A DNA stretch of 64,000 nt, from positions 31,280,956 to 31,344,955 of the forward strand of contig CM049318.1 in assembly GCA_026874595.1 (NCBI GenBank), written 5' to 3'. Under the pieces are notes generated by a model. That model was not told the origin of the DNA and did no database searches. It saw nothing but the letters and a program-made list of their open reading frames with translations. Shown here in pieces: positions 43,411-53,442 of this stretch. A program made the translations under genes and the position numbers. Source of the DNA: Sipunculus nudus. Taxonomy: Eukaryota; Annelida; Sipuncula; Golfingiida; Sipunculidae. How positions within the stretch are numbered: the first letter of the stretch is position 1; each line of letters starts with the position of its first letter.

Positions 43411-43615
43411 ACATGATGTCGGCGAAAACAATTTGGAATAAAAATAAAGATTGAATTACCTTTTGCAGTTTTGATTTCTTCTATCTTCTTCTGGAGTACA
43501 GTAGTGTTTGGGTATCTGTGTGGAAAATAACATAAACTTGAAAAAACGTCTATTTCGGTTATAGGAAAGTCCACAAATATATACATCTGTACAGTAAGGC
43601 TCCCGCGGTTTCACG

Positions 43616-44140
43616 TTAGAAGTTTGGTTTTCTAAAGAAACCGGCAGAATCAAAATAGTATAGTTCCATCTGCAATTTTAGAATGTTAGAGATCAGCATC
43701 AGGTTCAGGTCTCCTATTGAAGAATACCTGTCGCGGTGCCTGGCGTAGGCCCTCTTTCCGAACATCCTGTGCGTTTCGTACAACTGCAACGCGTGTCTGT
43801 ATCTTTTGTATAATTCAGGTATATCGTCTGTGCTCATTTTCTCAAAGAGTTTAACCATTATGAGAGCCAGGTGATACGCCGCATCGGACCGTTCTGTCGT
43901 GTGCCCCGTTTCCAAACACACTTTTCGTGCTCGTTCCAGCCCAATGGTGCATGTCCTCATCCAATAATCGATCTCATGGTGCATCATCGTGACATGCCGC
44001 ACGAACCTCCTGTCCTTCGCGGCGAAAAAAGAGTTATTATCATGTCGGTAATTCCATATGTGCCTCTGTAACTGTGCCATCCACGTTTGTATTTCTCCGC
44101 ACGCCTTCTCCTCAAAGTGGTAAACTAATTCTGGCTCCAT
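43616..44140 (-). CDS. Small helical protein, leftward family member 1
   Basis: A 174-aa protein from ATG 44140, with an acceptor (TTGTATTACAG) 19 bases upstream. It is predicted nearly all-helical, rich in His, Arg, Tyr and Met. The segment 'GLERARKVCLETGHTTER' matches 'GLVLAKKICLQKRCQTEQ' of the next gene (44852-45397), and both continue with a hydrophobic helix ending 'KLF'. No known motif. Function unknown. Confidence 0.65.
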   Translation of the reverse strand: MEPELVYHFEEKACGEIQTWMAQLQRHIWNYRHDNNSFFAAKDRRFVRHVTMMHHEIDYWMRTCTIGLERARKVCLETGHTTERSDAAYHLALIMVKLFEKMSTDDIPELYKRYRHALQLYETHRMFGKRAYARHRDRYSSIGDLNLMLISNILKLQMELYYFDSAGFFRKPNF

Positions 44141-44851
44141 TGGTTAGGATGACGGGTTTCTGTAATACAAACAAAGAAACAAGTGTCATCCAACCACAGT
44201 CGATCTGTCCATTTGTACATATTTAGTGCATCTTTGTCTTCATGTGTCTTCTGATGGGACGTTGCTGCTGCTGCTGCTGCAATAATACCCCCCTGTACTC
44301 CTCTACGGCAGACAGTAGACGTCCATGTTTGCTGTTTCTGGTGTTTTCTCATGTATCATGTCCGCCCGCATCATCTTGTCCTCACACTGGTTCCACCACC
44401 ACTCAGTTGCTTTGCACATTTATCACATGAGATTCAAATACAGTCGTGAAAGTGTTGTTATGTTATCTGTACATTCTCCCATGTCTCAAACAATTACACG
44501 GGTTATCAAATGTAACACTCTGCATTATTCCTGGAATTCACAAGTACGAATTGATGTAACCAAATGTTTTCAATTTGGCAAGATATATGGTATGCGAAGC
44601 CGTTACATAATATACTGGTGTCACAAATGCAGAGGAGTTACACAGCGACAGTGAGATTTAACGAATTCAGTTCAAATCCTACATCCGTTTCTGTACTGAA
44701 ACAGAGCTCTTTTTAAAAGCCAATCATATTCGTCTGTCCGTCCGTCCGTCCGTGCGTGTGTGTCCTGTACTGGACGCCACTTTTCGTGAACAGACTGAAG
44801 ATTTACACTAGGACACGTTGATGATGGGACATACAGTGCACGTATTCCGAC
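44141..44851. other. Intergenic stretch with an isolated hairpin
   Basis: It holds a GCT-trinucleotide run (about 44264-44280), a TCCG tetranucleotide run (44736-44751) and a type A inverted repeat, GTCC-TGTACT-GGAC, at 44761-44775. No gene is supported. Confidence 0.5.
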
Positions 44852-45397
44852 TTATTTAGACGAGCTGCTGTCCGCGTTTGTCACTTGTGTGTGCAAGCCA
44901 TCGTTGTTAAACTGTCCCAGCTCGAAAGCCAAATTTTGCCTGTGTTTCCAAAGCAGAAACTGAAACGAGGCTATGGATTGCTTGTTCTGGTGGTGCCTCT
45001 TCTGCACAGGGCCTTTAAACCGACTGTGACTTTGGTAGTGCTGCACAACTTGCGTGTATGCGTGTGCCGTATGTTTGAGTGTTACGTCATAGGTATCCTT
45101 CAACCACTTTGTAAACAGTTTCGCCATCCGCACGGCAATTAATGTCTGTTCCGTCTGGCACCGCTTTTGTAAACATATCTTTTTCGCTAACACAAGTCCT
45201 TTGAGAATCCGCGCGTTCCACCACCAGTCTTCGTCGACCAGTGCTTTCAGAGTCAGCTGAAACACCCTGTCGCTGTCGACGAAAAATCTGTCTGGTGTGG
45301 ACAGGAACGACTTAATACAGTCATTTAGCTCACGTGTTTTAGCTGGAATATCTACCAGCAATGCATAGTCTAATTCTTTTGACAGGTTTGAGTCCAT
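44852..45397 (-). CDS. Small helical protein, leftward family member 2
   Basis: A 181-aa protein. The ATG at 45397 is used; four in-frame codons upstream use a non-ATG start. Helical throughout with Trp- and Lys-rich segments and a His-rich C-terminal part. It is a paralogue of member 1 by the conserved 'LAKKICL' and 'MAKLF' segments. No signal peptide or catalytic motif is visible. Confidence 0.62.
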   Translation of the reverse strand: MDSNLSKELDYALLVDIPAKTRELNDCIKSFLSTPDRFFVDSDRVFQLTLKALVDEDWWWNARILKGLVLAKKICLQKRCQTEQTLIAVRMAKLFTKWLKDTYDVTLKHTAHAYTQVVQHYQSHSRFKGPVQKRHHQNKQSIASFQFLLWKHRQNLAFELGQFNNDGLHTQVTNADSSSSK

Positions 45398-45825
45398 GTT
45401 AAACAGCAAACGAGCAGAAAGGACTATTTTATCGTGTCGGTCTGTATGTTTACGTTACAAATACTTATCAACCGCATAAAGGGAGGACAGGTCTTAAACA
45501 TATCTCCAGTGTGTGTACACCACGCATAACCTTTCCAGTCATCTTGACATGCATCACCTCTCTCTTTTTTTGTGTGTTAACAGACACGATAAAGCAGTTA
45601 TTATGTTACTAAAATATGTTTTATTCCTGATATACTTACAAAATACAATCGCCACCCCTATATTGGGCGGGAAAAAGAATACCAATGACATATATACATC
45701 TATACATAAACGTGTGTTTTCTTACACGACCTCTGCAAGTGAGGATTAGCAATGTTTTACACAGCCGATATATCTAAATATGGAAAAGTCAAAAAAAGTC
45801 TTTGGTACTTTGACCGATAAAACGT

Positions 45826-46326
45826 TTATACCGTTTGCATCTTCTTCAGAGCACGTTTCTTGCATAACTGTACATATTGTTGCATGTCCTCTATTAACAC
45901 ATGCGCCGTGAAAAGTGAAGACGACCGGGCGAGGTGGCGACTGTGGACGGCCGGCGTCACATTAGGGCGGTACTCTTCTACGATAATATCGTAGAGTTCC
46001 TTACAACGGAGGACAATATCGTCGATGCCCTCCGTTAGGCGCATAACCTTATCCATGAGGACTGCGATGCGCGTGGCTTCAGCGATATCCGCATCCAAAT
46101 AAATGTATTTGTAAAGTTCTGTACCAGTCTTGGCCGTGAAGCGATCATGCACATCGAGAAGAGGTGTTAAACATTTATCAAATTCGTCTCCGTCCCTTGG
46201 TTCTTTCAAATACGTATTAGGCGACGTTTGAAACTTTGTTATAACATTCAGTATGGCCTCTCCTTGTTTTGGCACAGCTACTATGGCTGCCTCCAGTTCA
46301 CGTTCAAACTGCTCGTTCATCATCAT
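45826..46326 (-). CDS. Small helical protein, leftward family member 3
   Basis: A 166-aa protein beginning with three ATG codons and NEQFERELE. An acceptor (GTGACTTACAG) lies six bases upstream of the first ATG. It is a clear paralogue of member 4: same start, same 'IDDIVLRC' segment near residue 100, and same length. Helical, mixed charge, basic C-terminus. Function unknown. Confidence 0.68.
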   Translation of the reverse strand: MMMNEQFERELEAAIVAVPKQGEAILNVITKFQTSPNTYLKEPRDGDEFDKCLTPLLDVHDRFTAKTGTELYKYIYLDADIAEATRIAVLMDKVMRLTEGIDDIVLRCKELYDIIVEEYRPNVTPAVHSRHLARSSSLFTAHVLIEDMQQYVQLCKKRALKKMQTV

Positions 46327-46561
46327 GATTCCCTGTAAGTCACAAGGACGTCTTATAACAAACAGCTTTTTCGCTAAGATAAAAAATGTTTTATTCCTGA
46401 TATATTTAATTACATAATTTTCCGTGGCCGTGAGTTAATAAAAAAAATATTGACACACGTATACGACTCGACCTAAAAACCATATGTACACTATGTATAA
46501 TGTATTTACAAAATACAATTGCCACCCCCTATACTAGTTGCATATATTGTAAAATAAAAGT

Positions 46562-47053
46562 TTATTCTTCCTCATGTGTGATCATCTTACTTGCCCACCG
46601 GCGCTCTGCTTGCACATGTGCTTTCCTGGCGACTATTCTTAAATGAGATGTTAGAAGGAAACACGCCCGGATGTGATGGCTTTTGGTTGCGGCCGGTGGG
46701 GCCTCACCGCGGTATATTTGAACTATATCTCTGTATATATTGTGGCAGCGTAGGACAATTTCATCAATAGCCTGCGCCAGGAGCAGAACATTGGATGCAA
46801 CGCGCACCATTTCTTTCAGGTTCTTTTTTTCTCTGATACATATTTCTAGTTCTTCACTGGGGATGTGCATTAACATTTCGTACTTGTGCACTAGTCCATC
46901 GACTAACTGATCGAAATATTCGTCGTCGCCTTGCATTGCGAAATACGTCTCAGGCGACGACGATTTAATATTTTGAACGTAGCGAAGTATGGCCTGGCCT
47001 TGCACATTTACCAACTCCTCCAGTTCACGTTCGTAGTGCTCGTTCATCATCAT
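46562..47053 (-). CDS. Small helical protein, leftward family member 4
   Basis: A 163-aa protein with the triple-ATG start MMMNEHYERELE and an 'IDEIVLRC' segment. Its upstream sequence (ATAAGACGTCCTTGTGACTT, then ACAG) is the same as that of member 3, so the promoter or leader was duplicated with the gene. It is the first gene of the leftward block and borders the 47.05-49.9 kb hub. Confidence 0.68.
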   Translation of the reverse strand: MMMNEHYERELEELVNVQGQAILRYVQNIKSSSPETYFAMQGDDEYFDQLVDGLVHKYEMLMHIPSEELEICIREKKNLKEMVRVASNVLLLAQAIDEIVLRCHNIYRDIVQIYRGEAPPAATKSHHIRACFLLTSHLRIVARKAHVQAERRWASKMITHEEE

Positions 47054-47738
47054 GTTTCCCTGTAAGTCACAAGGACGTCTTATAACAACGTCTTAAACAA
47101 ACAGCTTTTTTCGCTATAGGACTTTTTTCTGTGTTGTTTAGGGTTATACTTTGATGTACCAAACAAAAATATTAAAAATAACCTCCCCCCCCCCCCTCCC
47201 CACCTTCCTTACTCCTCTTTCCTCAATCGACATTTGTGATTGGTCGTGTGTCGAAATGTCGTTTTTTTTCCCGTTGTAGTTGTTTACTAAACTAACGAGG
47301 TCATGTTATACAATAAACGTGAAGGGACTGATATCCGTGACGAGGTTACATATTACATTCATGCAAGGTGTCACGCAAAGTGGCGCTCTGCTTCATAACC
47401 TTTTGTTTATTATTATTTTTATCCTAAATGCATTTTTTGTTTGGTTCACAGTAATTACCTACTTATTTTTTATCAGTTACAGAATTAATATTGTTTCTCA
47501 TTGTCCTTCCGAAAAAAAACTAAAACTCTTGCAATACCTTTTTGCTCTACATTTTTTGTTAAAAGGTACGCGTGTCTGTTGTTTTCTTTTGTTAATGGTT
47601 AAAAAATACAAATTCTCTTCCCGTTTCTATGTCACAACATTACTTAATCGTCGTTACGGTTAGTCTGTGTCACTTGTGTGGCAAAAAACCGAACCGCTCC
47701 GAGTTGGATGGATGGATGGATGAAAAAACACGTCACCC

Positions 47739-48116
47739 GACCTTGCTTACTGGTCAGGTAGTATAAACATGGCTTTTATCTAACTCCTGCGCATCTGGAA
47801 GTTTTTAAAGTGATGTCAGTCCGTTGTGTACACAACCATACACAAAATAAATGTAACCCCGGCCTACCTTACTGGCCAGTGGGTGTCCTAAGTTTTCTAA
47901 CAACAACCAAACAAAAACATAATTCCCCCCCCCCTCCCCTGTCATCCATCCCAACCTCCCAATGACCTTCGTTACTGGTCACATTTTAGTTTTTTGTATC
48001 TGTTACTGTCAACAACCAAATATTAGGGACCCTTCGTTACTGGGGCCACCTCAAATACAAACTAAAAAATTCACTCCCTCAACAGAAAAATTCACCCCCG
48101 GCCTACCTTACTGGCC
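47739..48116. ncRNA. Second array of inverted repeats with TTACT loops
   Basis: Five elements have the form stem, 9-base loop ending TTACT, stem. They are GACC/GGTC at 47739, GGCC/GGCC at 47861, TGACC/GGTCA at 47963, a CCC/GGG stem with an internal A-G mismatch at 48027-48047, and GGCC/GGCC at 48100. Loops are TTGCTTACT, TACCTTACT or TTCGTTACT. Stems change on both sides together (A-T for G-C), a covariation pattern. Each ends in TACTGG, as in the first array. If expressed from the promoter at 48384-48424 the transcript would be leftward. Confidence 0.5.
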
Positions 48117-48383
48117 AGTGGGTGTGACATTATTTTTGTTCAAAAACAACACCAATTCAATACTTTTACAACAACAACAACAACAACAAAAAACACCTAC
48201 CGGTATTGTTGTTTTGTCACAAACTCAAATCTTCAACAAACTTTCAAATCTTTGCTTCAACTTGCTTTCTGTAGCTGTTTGTCTCTCAACACAACGACGG
48301 CTTCTATATATCCAAAGTGTAGTTATTACCAGTACTAGTACCAGTCAAAACCAGAGTCTGACTTTACTCCGTCCAAACTACCT

Positions 48384-48424
48384 CCTTATATACCTTATTT
48401 CTCCTGTGACGTCACACACACAAT
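48384..48424 (-). promoter_or_regulatory. CRE plus TATATAAGG promoter, copy 3, on the minus strand
   Basis: On the minus strand TGACGTCAC AGG (CRE at 48417-48424) is followed 24 bases later by TATATAAGGAGG (48392 downward). This is the order and spacing of copies 1 and 2. A second CRE lies at 48516-48523. It points at the second inverted-repeat array. Confidence 0.6.
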
Positions 48425-48667
48425 TTCAAACAAACCACCCCCTGTCGTTTCCGCCGGATACACCTACACCACCGTTACATCGTTATTTCACCTCCCCGTT
48501 GGTTTCCGCTTACTGTGACGTCACTCCACTGCGTAACCAATCAAATCACTTCTCACATCTCCCCAACCAATCAACGCTCTCCTTACACATACATCCATCC
48601 ACCATCTTGAAAATTTTTACCCGGGGGGGGGGTAAAAAATCAAACACCCGTATCATCGCTCACACAC

Positions 48668-48745
48668 ATGCACCACCCTCCCCGGCACGCGGGCCCGAAA
48701 TCGCACACACCACCCTCCCCGGCACGCGGGCCCGAAATCGCACAC
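48668..48745. repeat. 38-base GC-rich tandem repeat, two units
   Basis: Two perfect copies of a unit with CACCCTCCCCGGCACGCGGG followed by CCCGAAATCG. The GC content contrasts with the surroundings. Confidence 0.9.
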
Positions 48746-48802
48746 ACTAATTTATTCATGGCGAAGCGTCGAGGGTCGAGGTGCCGGGTGCGGGTATGCC
48801 CA

Positions 48803-49310
48803 ACTTCCGGTAGAATAGTACTTCCGGTTGTGCACCGCTTCAGGATTTAAATGAGTTGTTGTAGTGATGTTAATAAGGCGATGATGGTGAAATCTTGCAT
48901 AATTGTTCAGTTATTTGAGTAAAGTGGGATATGATGCCAATCCGGAAGAAAACGTGAGAGAAAAAGGTTTAAAAACAGGTTTGAAATGTGTGGACGAATG
49001 GGTCGGGGATGATGCAATAGACCACGTGGACAGCGCGTGTTTGATTGTTGTGAATGAGACCTGACCAATGGGCGGACTGAATGCACACCACGTGACCTGA
49101 TCTGACCAATGAACTAACAGCGCATGTACCGGAAGTCTGCTTTACACCCGGCAGTCGTGATCGGGGTCACACTTTGGGGTCACGCTTAACCATTGAGTAA
49201 ATGGGACTTCCGGTGCGGGTACGTAGGGTGGTGTTGGACCGGAAGTGAGGAAGTGTGAAGGGTCGTGAACGGAAGTGCCGGGTCACATGGGGTCAGACGA
49301 CAGGAAGTGA
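48803..49310. promoter_or_regulatory. Cluster of ETS-type binding sites
   Basis: CCGGAAG/CTTCCGG cores occur at about 48803, 48820, 48942, 49128, 49206 and 49238, with related GGAAGTG cores at 49247, 49269 and 49302. CCAAT boxes lie between them. In animal DNA such density is typical of broadly active bidirectional promoters bound by ETS/GABP factors. It could control the rightward block from 49937, the leftward block, or both. Confidence 0.6.
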
Positions 49311-49581
49311 CGGTTGGATAACACGTATTGATGAGTCATGCGACCTCGGGTTCGTCCCGGGTCGCCTTATCTGTTGTCATCTGAACACAATGAGATATGT
49401 ATATATTTATATATATATATATATTTACATATTATTATGTATCATATACATAATCGTAACACCACGAAATATCTGTTGTTGATCTTGCAGATACGTGAGG
49501 GATGTTTTGTATATTTACCTCATAAACATTAATTTCAACCGACACACACGTATATGAAATATATATTAGACAAAAGTGAAT

Positions 49582-49691
49582 GTCACCGCCGGGATTCGAA
49601 CCCGGATCCGAACTTAACCTTGCCGGAACTGCAAGTACAAACTATTGGTCCAGGTAGGAAAGTTTGAATTAGCCCGTTACGCCACGGGGAC
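49582..49691 (-). tRNA. tRNA-like gene of unusual length
   Basis: On the minus strand the ends GTCCCCG and CGGTGAC pair with one mismatch. There is an A-box-like TGGCGTAACGGG and a perfect B-box/T-arm (CCGGG-TTCGAAT-CCCGG). The 110-base length exceeds a normal tRNA. A CTTGC/GCAAG stem-loop and a CAAACT/AGTTTG stem lie between. I cannot fix an anticodon: either an intron plus a long variable arm, or a tRNA-derived element. Confidence 0.45.
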
Positions 49692-49895
49692 TTTCACATC
49701 AGACCCGGACATTATGACACTTATGTAATAAAAGGGACACGAAACAAAAACAAGGAATGCGTCATCGTATTTCTTATGAACTATGTGGGCACACGTGACT
49801 CACACATGTCATTCAAGCCCTGCCGTGTCTCATATATGTAACATTATTTGGGTTAACAAGTATCCACGGTCTGGTGTCAGGCTCTGCGTGATCGA

Positions 49896-49912
49896 CCGTT
49901 AATTGTTAACGG
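49896..49912. repeat. Perfect palindrome CCGTTAA-TTG-TTAACGG
   Basis: A 7-base perfect inverted repeat with a 3-base spacer, 25 bases before the ATG at 49937. Possible operator or factor site. The first member of this gene family lacks the TATATAA box seen in the other two. Confidence 0.5.
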
Positions 49913-49936
49913 GCCAGGCAGCGCCCAACATACACG

Positions 49937-51563
49937 ATGGGGGATCGCCTAGCATACACACGCCATCGCCAGGATGTCCTCAGTCTTTTCACTGGTCCAC
50001 CGGGTAACAGTTACCGTTTTATGCCTTCCGATGGGAATTTCTTTTCTAACAGGTTACGACAGAGGGGAGTGACGTGGCGAGAAGAACACATAGTTGTAGA
50101 CGAATGCTCAATGTGTGCAGACAATGGAGACGATTCAGACTATATACACGATTACCATTACCATCCCAATTACCATCCCCAACACGTCCCGGAACGGAAA
50201 TATTGCCCCACGTGTCAAGAGACAGAAGTGATGGCACTCTTCACAATCGTTAAAACCTACGATTTGGGGCAAGGGATAACGTTTACGTGGAGACCGTTGT
50301 TACGTCCAGGAGATACAGTGTTGTTTCGACACGGAGACAAGACAATCCACGTGGAAGGCTTCGGTTCCCTGTTGCGGTTGACTCTGGTAGTAAATCTCGA
50401 CAGGATGCTATCTGAGGCTCAAAAGTTTAACCGCAGCGTGACCGGTTGGATATACCCAAATGTATCTCGGTATATGTAAGTCCTTGCATATCCAGATGGA
50501 CCCTTATGGCACTGTGTCATTCTACGACCGCATTAACAAGGACAATGCGCGCTTCACAATGCAGGTGGCGGCCCACAGGGATAAGGCGATATCGCTGACG
50601 ACAGAAGTACTGTTCAAACTGTTGGAGCACGTGATCACCGATTACCAGGATGTAACCATTTACAACTGGGAACCTCCGCCGGTGTCTTATGACAACACTG
50701 TAGACGCAGTGACTGAATCCCCAGTGCAGCATGCCCACGCGAACACGGGTGATACTACTGAAGCTGGTGTTGACAGTGAGGTCGGACCATCAGACGGTGT
50801 CGTGCCTTCTGACGGCAGGTTCTTTCGAGGTCATGTACGAGGGCATGGCATGCTTTACGACCGCGAGGAGATGATAGTGAAACAATGCGAGATGTGCAAC
50901 GTGGATTACGAACCTGTGTGTGATGGCGTACAGGAATACTGCCCTATATGCGACCAGAGTGAGTTGGAGTATCTGTTCACACTTGAGGAACGCTTCAACT
51001 TCCAACCGTATGGCACCCCCGTCTCTGATTTGATATACTTCAACTGGATACGGTACAAGCGTTTTCAGGGCAAGGTAAGGTTGACAGGACAGAACAAAGA
51101 TGTACAAGTACCGGGAATGCTCGCCATGCTGGAGGATAATATTCTGACCGGCGATTTGGATGTTTTGCTCCTGGCCGCTGAAAAGGAAAACTGTCGTATA
51201 AACGCACTGTTCCGCTATAAACAGATAAACCATGATCAAATGCACGAACTTCAACTCTCGATGGACCCGGACGGTATGGTAACGTTTTATGGACCTTTGG
51301 TAACGCGGTATATCATCGACACCGGCGGGGTACAGGAGACCATACAAACCGACATTTTGAATGCGCTATCGATCAAGGCATGGGATGTTGTATCATTACT
51401 TAACACAGTGATCAGGTGCTACCCGCCGAGAGACTTGTCGGGTGCGATGTACACTTATCCTCGGGAACAGGCTGAATAGGACGAAGAAGAACAGATAATT
51501 GATGACGATACTGACGATGACGATACTGACGATGATGATGAGAAGATGAATGAGGACTATTAA
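49937..51563 (+). pseudogene. Zinc-ribbon duplicated-module protein, copy 1, frameshift and internal stop
   Basis: It aligns with the intact copy at 51868 from the ATG onward. One extra base between about 50447 and 50461 moves the frame, so the first part stops at 50479 and the rest continues in another frame from about 50460. A second lesion is the TAG at 51477-51479. Beyond it the same frame runs 27 more codons, very acidic, to a TAA at 51561. Copy 1 also lacks an obvious TATA box. It is therefore probably decaying. A sequencing error or programmed frameshift for the first lesion cannot be excluded. Confidence 0.7.
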
Positions 51564-51829
51564 TTAAGGGGAAGTCATATCGGAACCAGCATGTACTGTA
51601 CACGTTTGTGTACACGGAATATGTAACGCAGCATGCGGCAGACGGTTCATCGGAGGTGAAGGAGAGGCCTTGCGTAATCTGAGACGTGTCGTGAACCACA
51701 TGTGTCAGCAGGTTATGTGGAACAACTCTGGAGCACGTGACTCACAAATGACGAGGTCTATATATTTAGTGACGGCGGGACAGTGATGTTGAGTTGGAGA
51801 GTGGAGCGGGTTGTTGAGGAGACGCCACG

Positions 51830-51837
51830 TATATAAA
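51830..51837 (+). promoter_or_regulatory. TATATAA box of copy 2
   Basis: ACGTATATAAACG lies about 35 bases before ATG 51868. The same ACGTATATAAA string occurs at about 53641 before copy 3. Confidence 0.65.
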
Positions 51838-51867
51838 CGCTGTCCCAGGCATCGCTGGGCATATACG

Positions 51868-53442
51868 ATGGGGGGCCTCCGTGCAGACACACGCCATCGC
51901 CAGGAGGTTATCAGTATTTTCACTGGTCCTCCGGGTAACACTTACCATTTCGCGCCATCCGGCGGGGCTTTCTTTGGTAACGTGTTACGACAAAGGGGAG
52001 TCAGGTGGCGGGAACAACAAATAATTGTAGACAAATGCTCAATGTGTGCAGACGATTACCTTTACCGTTCCAACCACGACCATGCAAGGATATATTGCCC
52101 CACGTGTCAAGAGACAGAAGTGATGGCACTGTTCACAAACGAGAAAACCTACGATTTGGGGCAAGGGATAACGTTTACGTGGAGACCGTTGTTACGTCGA
52201 GAAGATACAGTGTTGTTTCGACACGGAGACAAGACAATCCACGTGGAAGGCTTCGGTTCCGTGTTGCGGGCCCTGGTTGGACATCTCGACATGATTCTAT
52301 GCGAGGCTCAAAAAGCGAACCGCAGCGTGACCGGTTGGATATACCGACGTTTTCCGGGTATCTGTGAGTCCTTGTATATCCAGATGGACCCCTACGGCAC
52401 TGTGTCATTCTTTGACCGCATTAACAAGGACGACGCGTGTTTCACCATGCAGGTGGCGGTCCACAAGGAGAAAGCGATATCGCTGACGACAGAAGTACTG
52501 TTCCAGCTGTTGGAACACGTGATCACCGATTACCAGAATGTAGTCATTTACGGCAAGAAACCTCCGCCGGTGTCTTATGACAACATCGTAGACACAGTGA
52601 CGGAATCCCCAGGGCAGCATGCCCACGCGAACACGGGTGATACTACTGAAGCTGGTGTTGACAGTGAGGGCGGACCATCAGACGGTGTCGTACCTTCTGA
52701 CGGCATGTTCTTTCGAGATAATGTACGAGGGTATGATATGTTTTACGACCGCGAGAAGATGATAGTGATTCCCTGCAAGACGTGCAACCCGGATTATGAA
52801 AATGTGTTTGATGGCGTACAGGAATACTGCCCTATATGCGACCAGAGTGAGTTGGAGTATCTGTTCACACGTGAGAGAACAATCGGCTTCCTACCGCATG
52901 GCACCGACACCTCGATTTGGGTATACTGCAAAGCCCCCTGGGATTGGTGGATACACCTTAGATGGAAACCGTATCTGCGTTTCAAAGACAAAGTCACGCT
53001 CGTAACAGAAGACGAGGTACAAGTACCAGGAATGCTCGCCATGTTGGAGGATAATATTCTGACCGGCGATTTAGACGTTTTGCTCCTGGCCACTCAAAAG
53101 GAAAACTGTCGTATGAACGCAGTGTTCCGCTATAATCGGATAAACCATGATCAAGTGCACGACCTTCACATCTCGATGGACCCAGACGGTACCGTAACGT
53201 TTTATGGACCTTTGGAAACGCTGTATATCAACTTCCGCGACGAGATACAGACGATGATACAAACCGACACTTTGAATGCGATACCGCTCAAGGCATGGGA
53301 TGTTGTATCATTACTGGAGTGTGTGATCAGTAACTACCCGCCGATAGATTTGTCGGGTACGATGTACACTTATCCTCGGTTGTTCCCTGAGAAAACTGAG
53401 GTTGAAAAGTACGAAGAAGGGCAGATGGATGAGGTCAGTTAA
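51868..53442 (+). CDS. Zinc-ribbon duplicated-module protein, copy 2, 524 aa
   Basis: Intact family reference. The protein has two halves of the same plan: a 'PSDGxFF' opening, a CxxC ... YCP(T/I)C zinc-ribbon-like pair, an aromatic strand region with an F-x-W motif, then 'LD..L..A...NRSVTGWIY' or its equivalent and a strand-strand-helix end ('IQMDPYGTVSFFDRI', 'AISLTTEVLFQLLEHVI'; second half 'ISMDPDGTVTFYG', 'AIPLKAWDVVSLLECVI'). The last segment faintly recalls a PC4-type fold. Function unknown; a nucleic-acid-binding role is inferred only from the zinc ribbon. The start is set by the ATG just after the TATA box. Confidence 0.75.
   Translation: MGGLRADTRHRQEVISIFTGPPGNTYHFAPSGGAFFGNVLRQRGVRWREQQIIVDKCSMCADDYLYRSNHDHARIYCPTCQETEVMALFTNEKTYDLGQGITFTWRPLLRREDTVLFRHGDKTIHVEGFGSVLRALVGHLDMILCEAQKANRSVTGWIYRRFPGICESLYIQMDPYGTVSFFDRINKDDACFTMQVAVHKEKAISLTTEVLFQLLEHVITDYQNVVIYGKKPPPVSYDNIVDTVTESPGQHAHANTGDTTEAGVDSEGGPSDGVVPSDGMFFRDNVRGYDMFYDREKMIVIPCKTCNPDYENVFDGVQEYCPICDQSELEYLFTRERTIGFLPHGTDTSIWVYCKAPWDWWIHLRWKPYLRFKDKVTLVTEDEVQVPGMLAMLEDNILTGDLDVLLLATQKENCRMNAVFRYNRINHDQVHDLHISMDPDGTVTFYGPLETLYINFRDEIQTMIQTDTLNAIPLKAWDVVSLLECVISNYPPIDLSGTMYTYPRLFPEKTEVEKYEEGQMDEVS

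Larger units (their letters stand above)
47054..49936. other. Divergent intergenic hub
   Basis: A 2.9-kb interval between leftward and rightward gene blocks. It contains C-runs (47185, 47925), a GATG tetranucleotide run near 47708, a hairpin array, a minus-strand CRE/TATA promoter, CCAAT boxes (about 48537, 48566, 49065, 49105), a G-run (48623), a tandem repeat, an ETS-site cluster and a tRNA-like gene. A 262-aa rightward frame at 47962-48750 is low in complexity and not accepted. Confidence 0.6.

Noticed and set aside
47962-48750. 262-aa rightward frame in the divergent hub
   Set aside because: Composition is Thr/Pro/Gln-rich from simple repeats. It crosses the hairpin array, a CRE/TATA element and a tandem repeat, and has no credible start context.
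50440-50470. Programmed ribosomal frameshift in copy 1 of the zinc-ribbon family
   Set aside because: No classical slippery heptamer with downstream structure is evident, the intact paralogue needs none, and a second lesion downstream favours decay.
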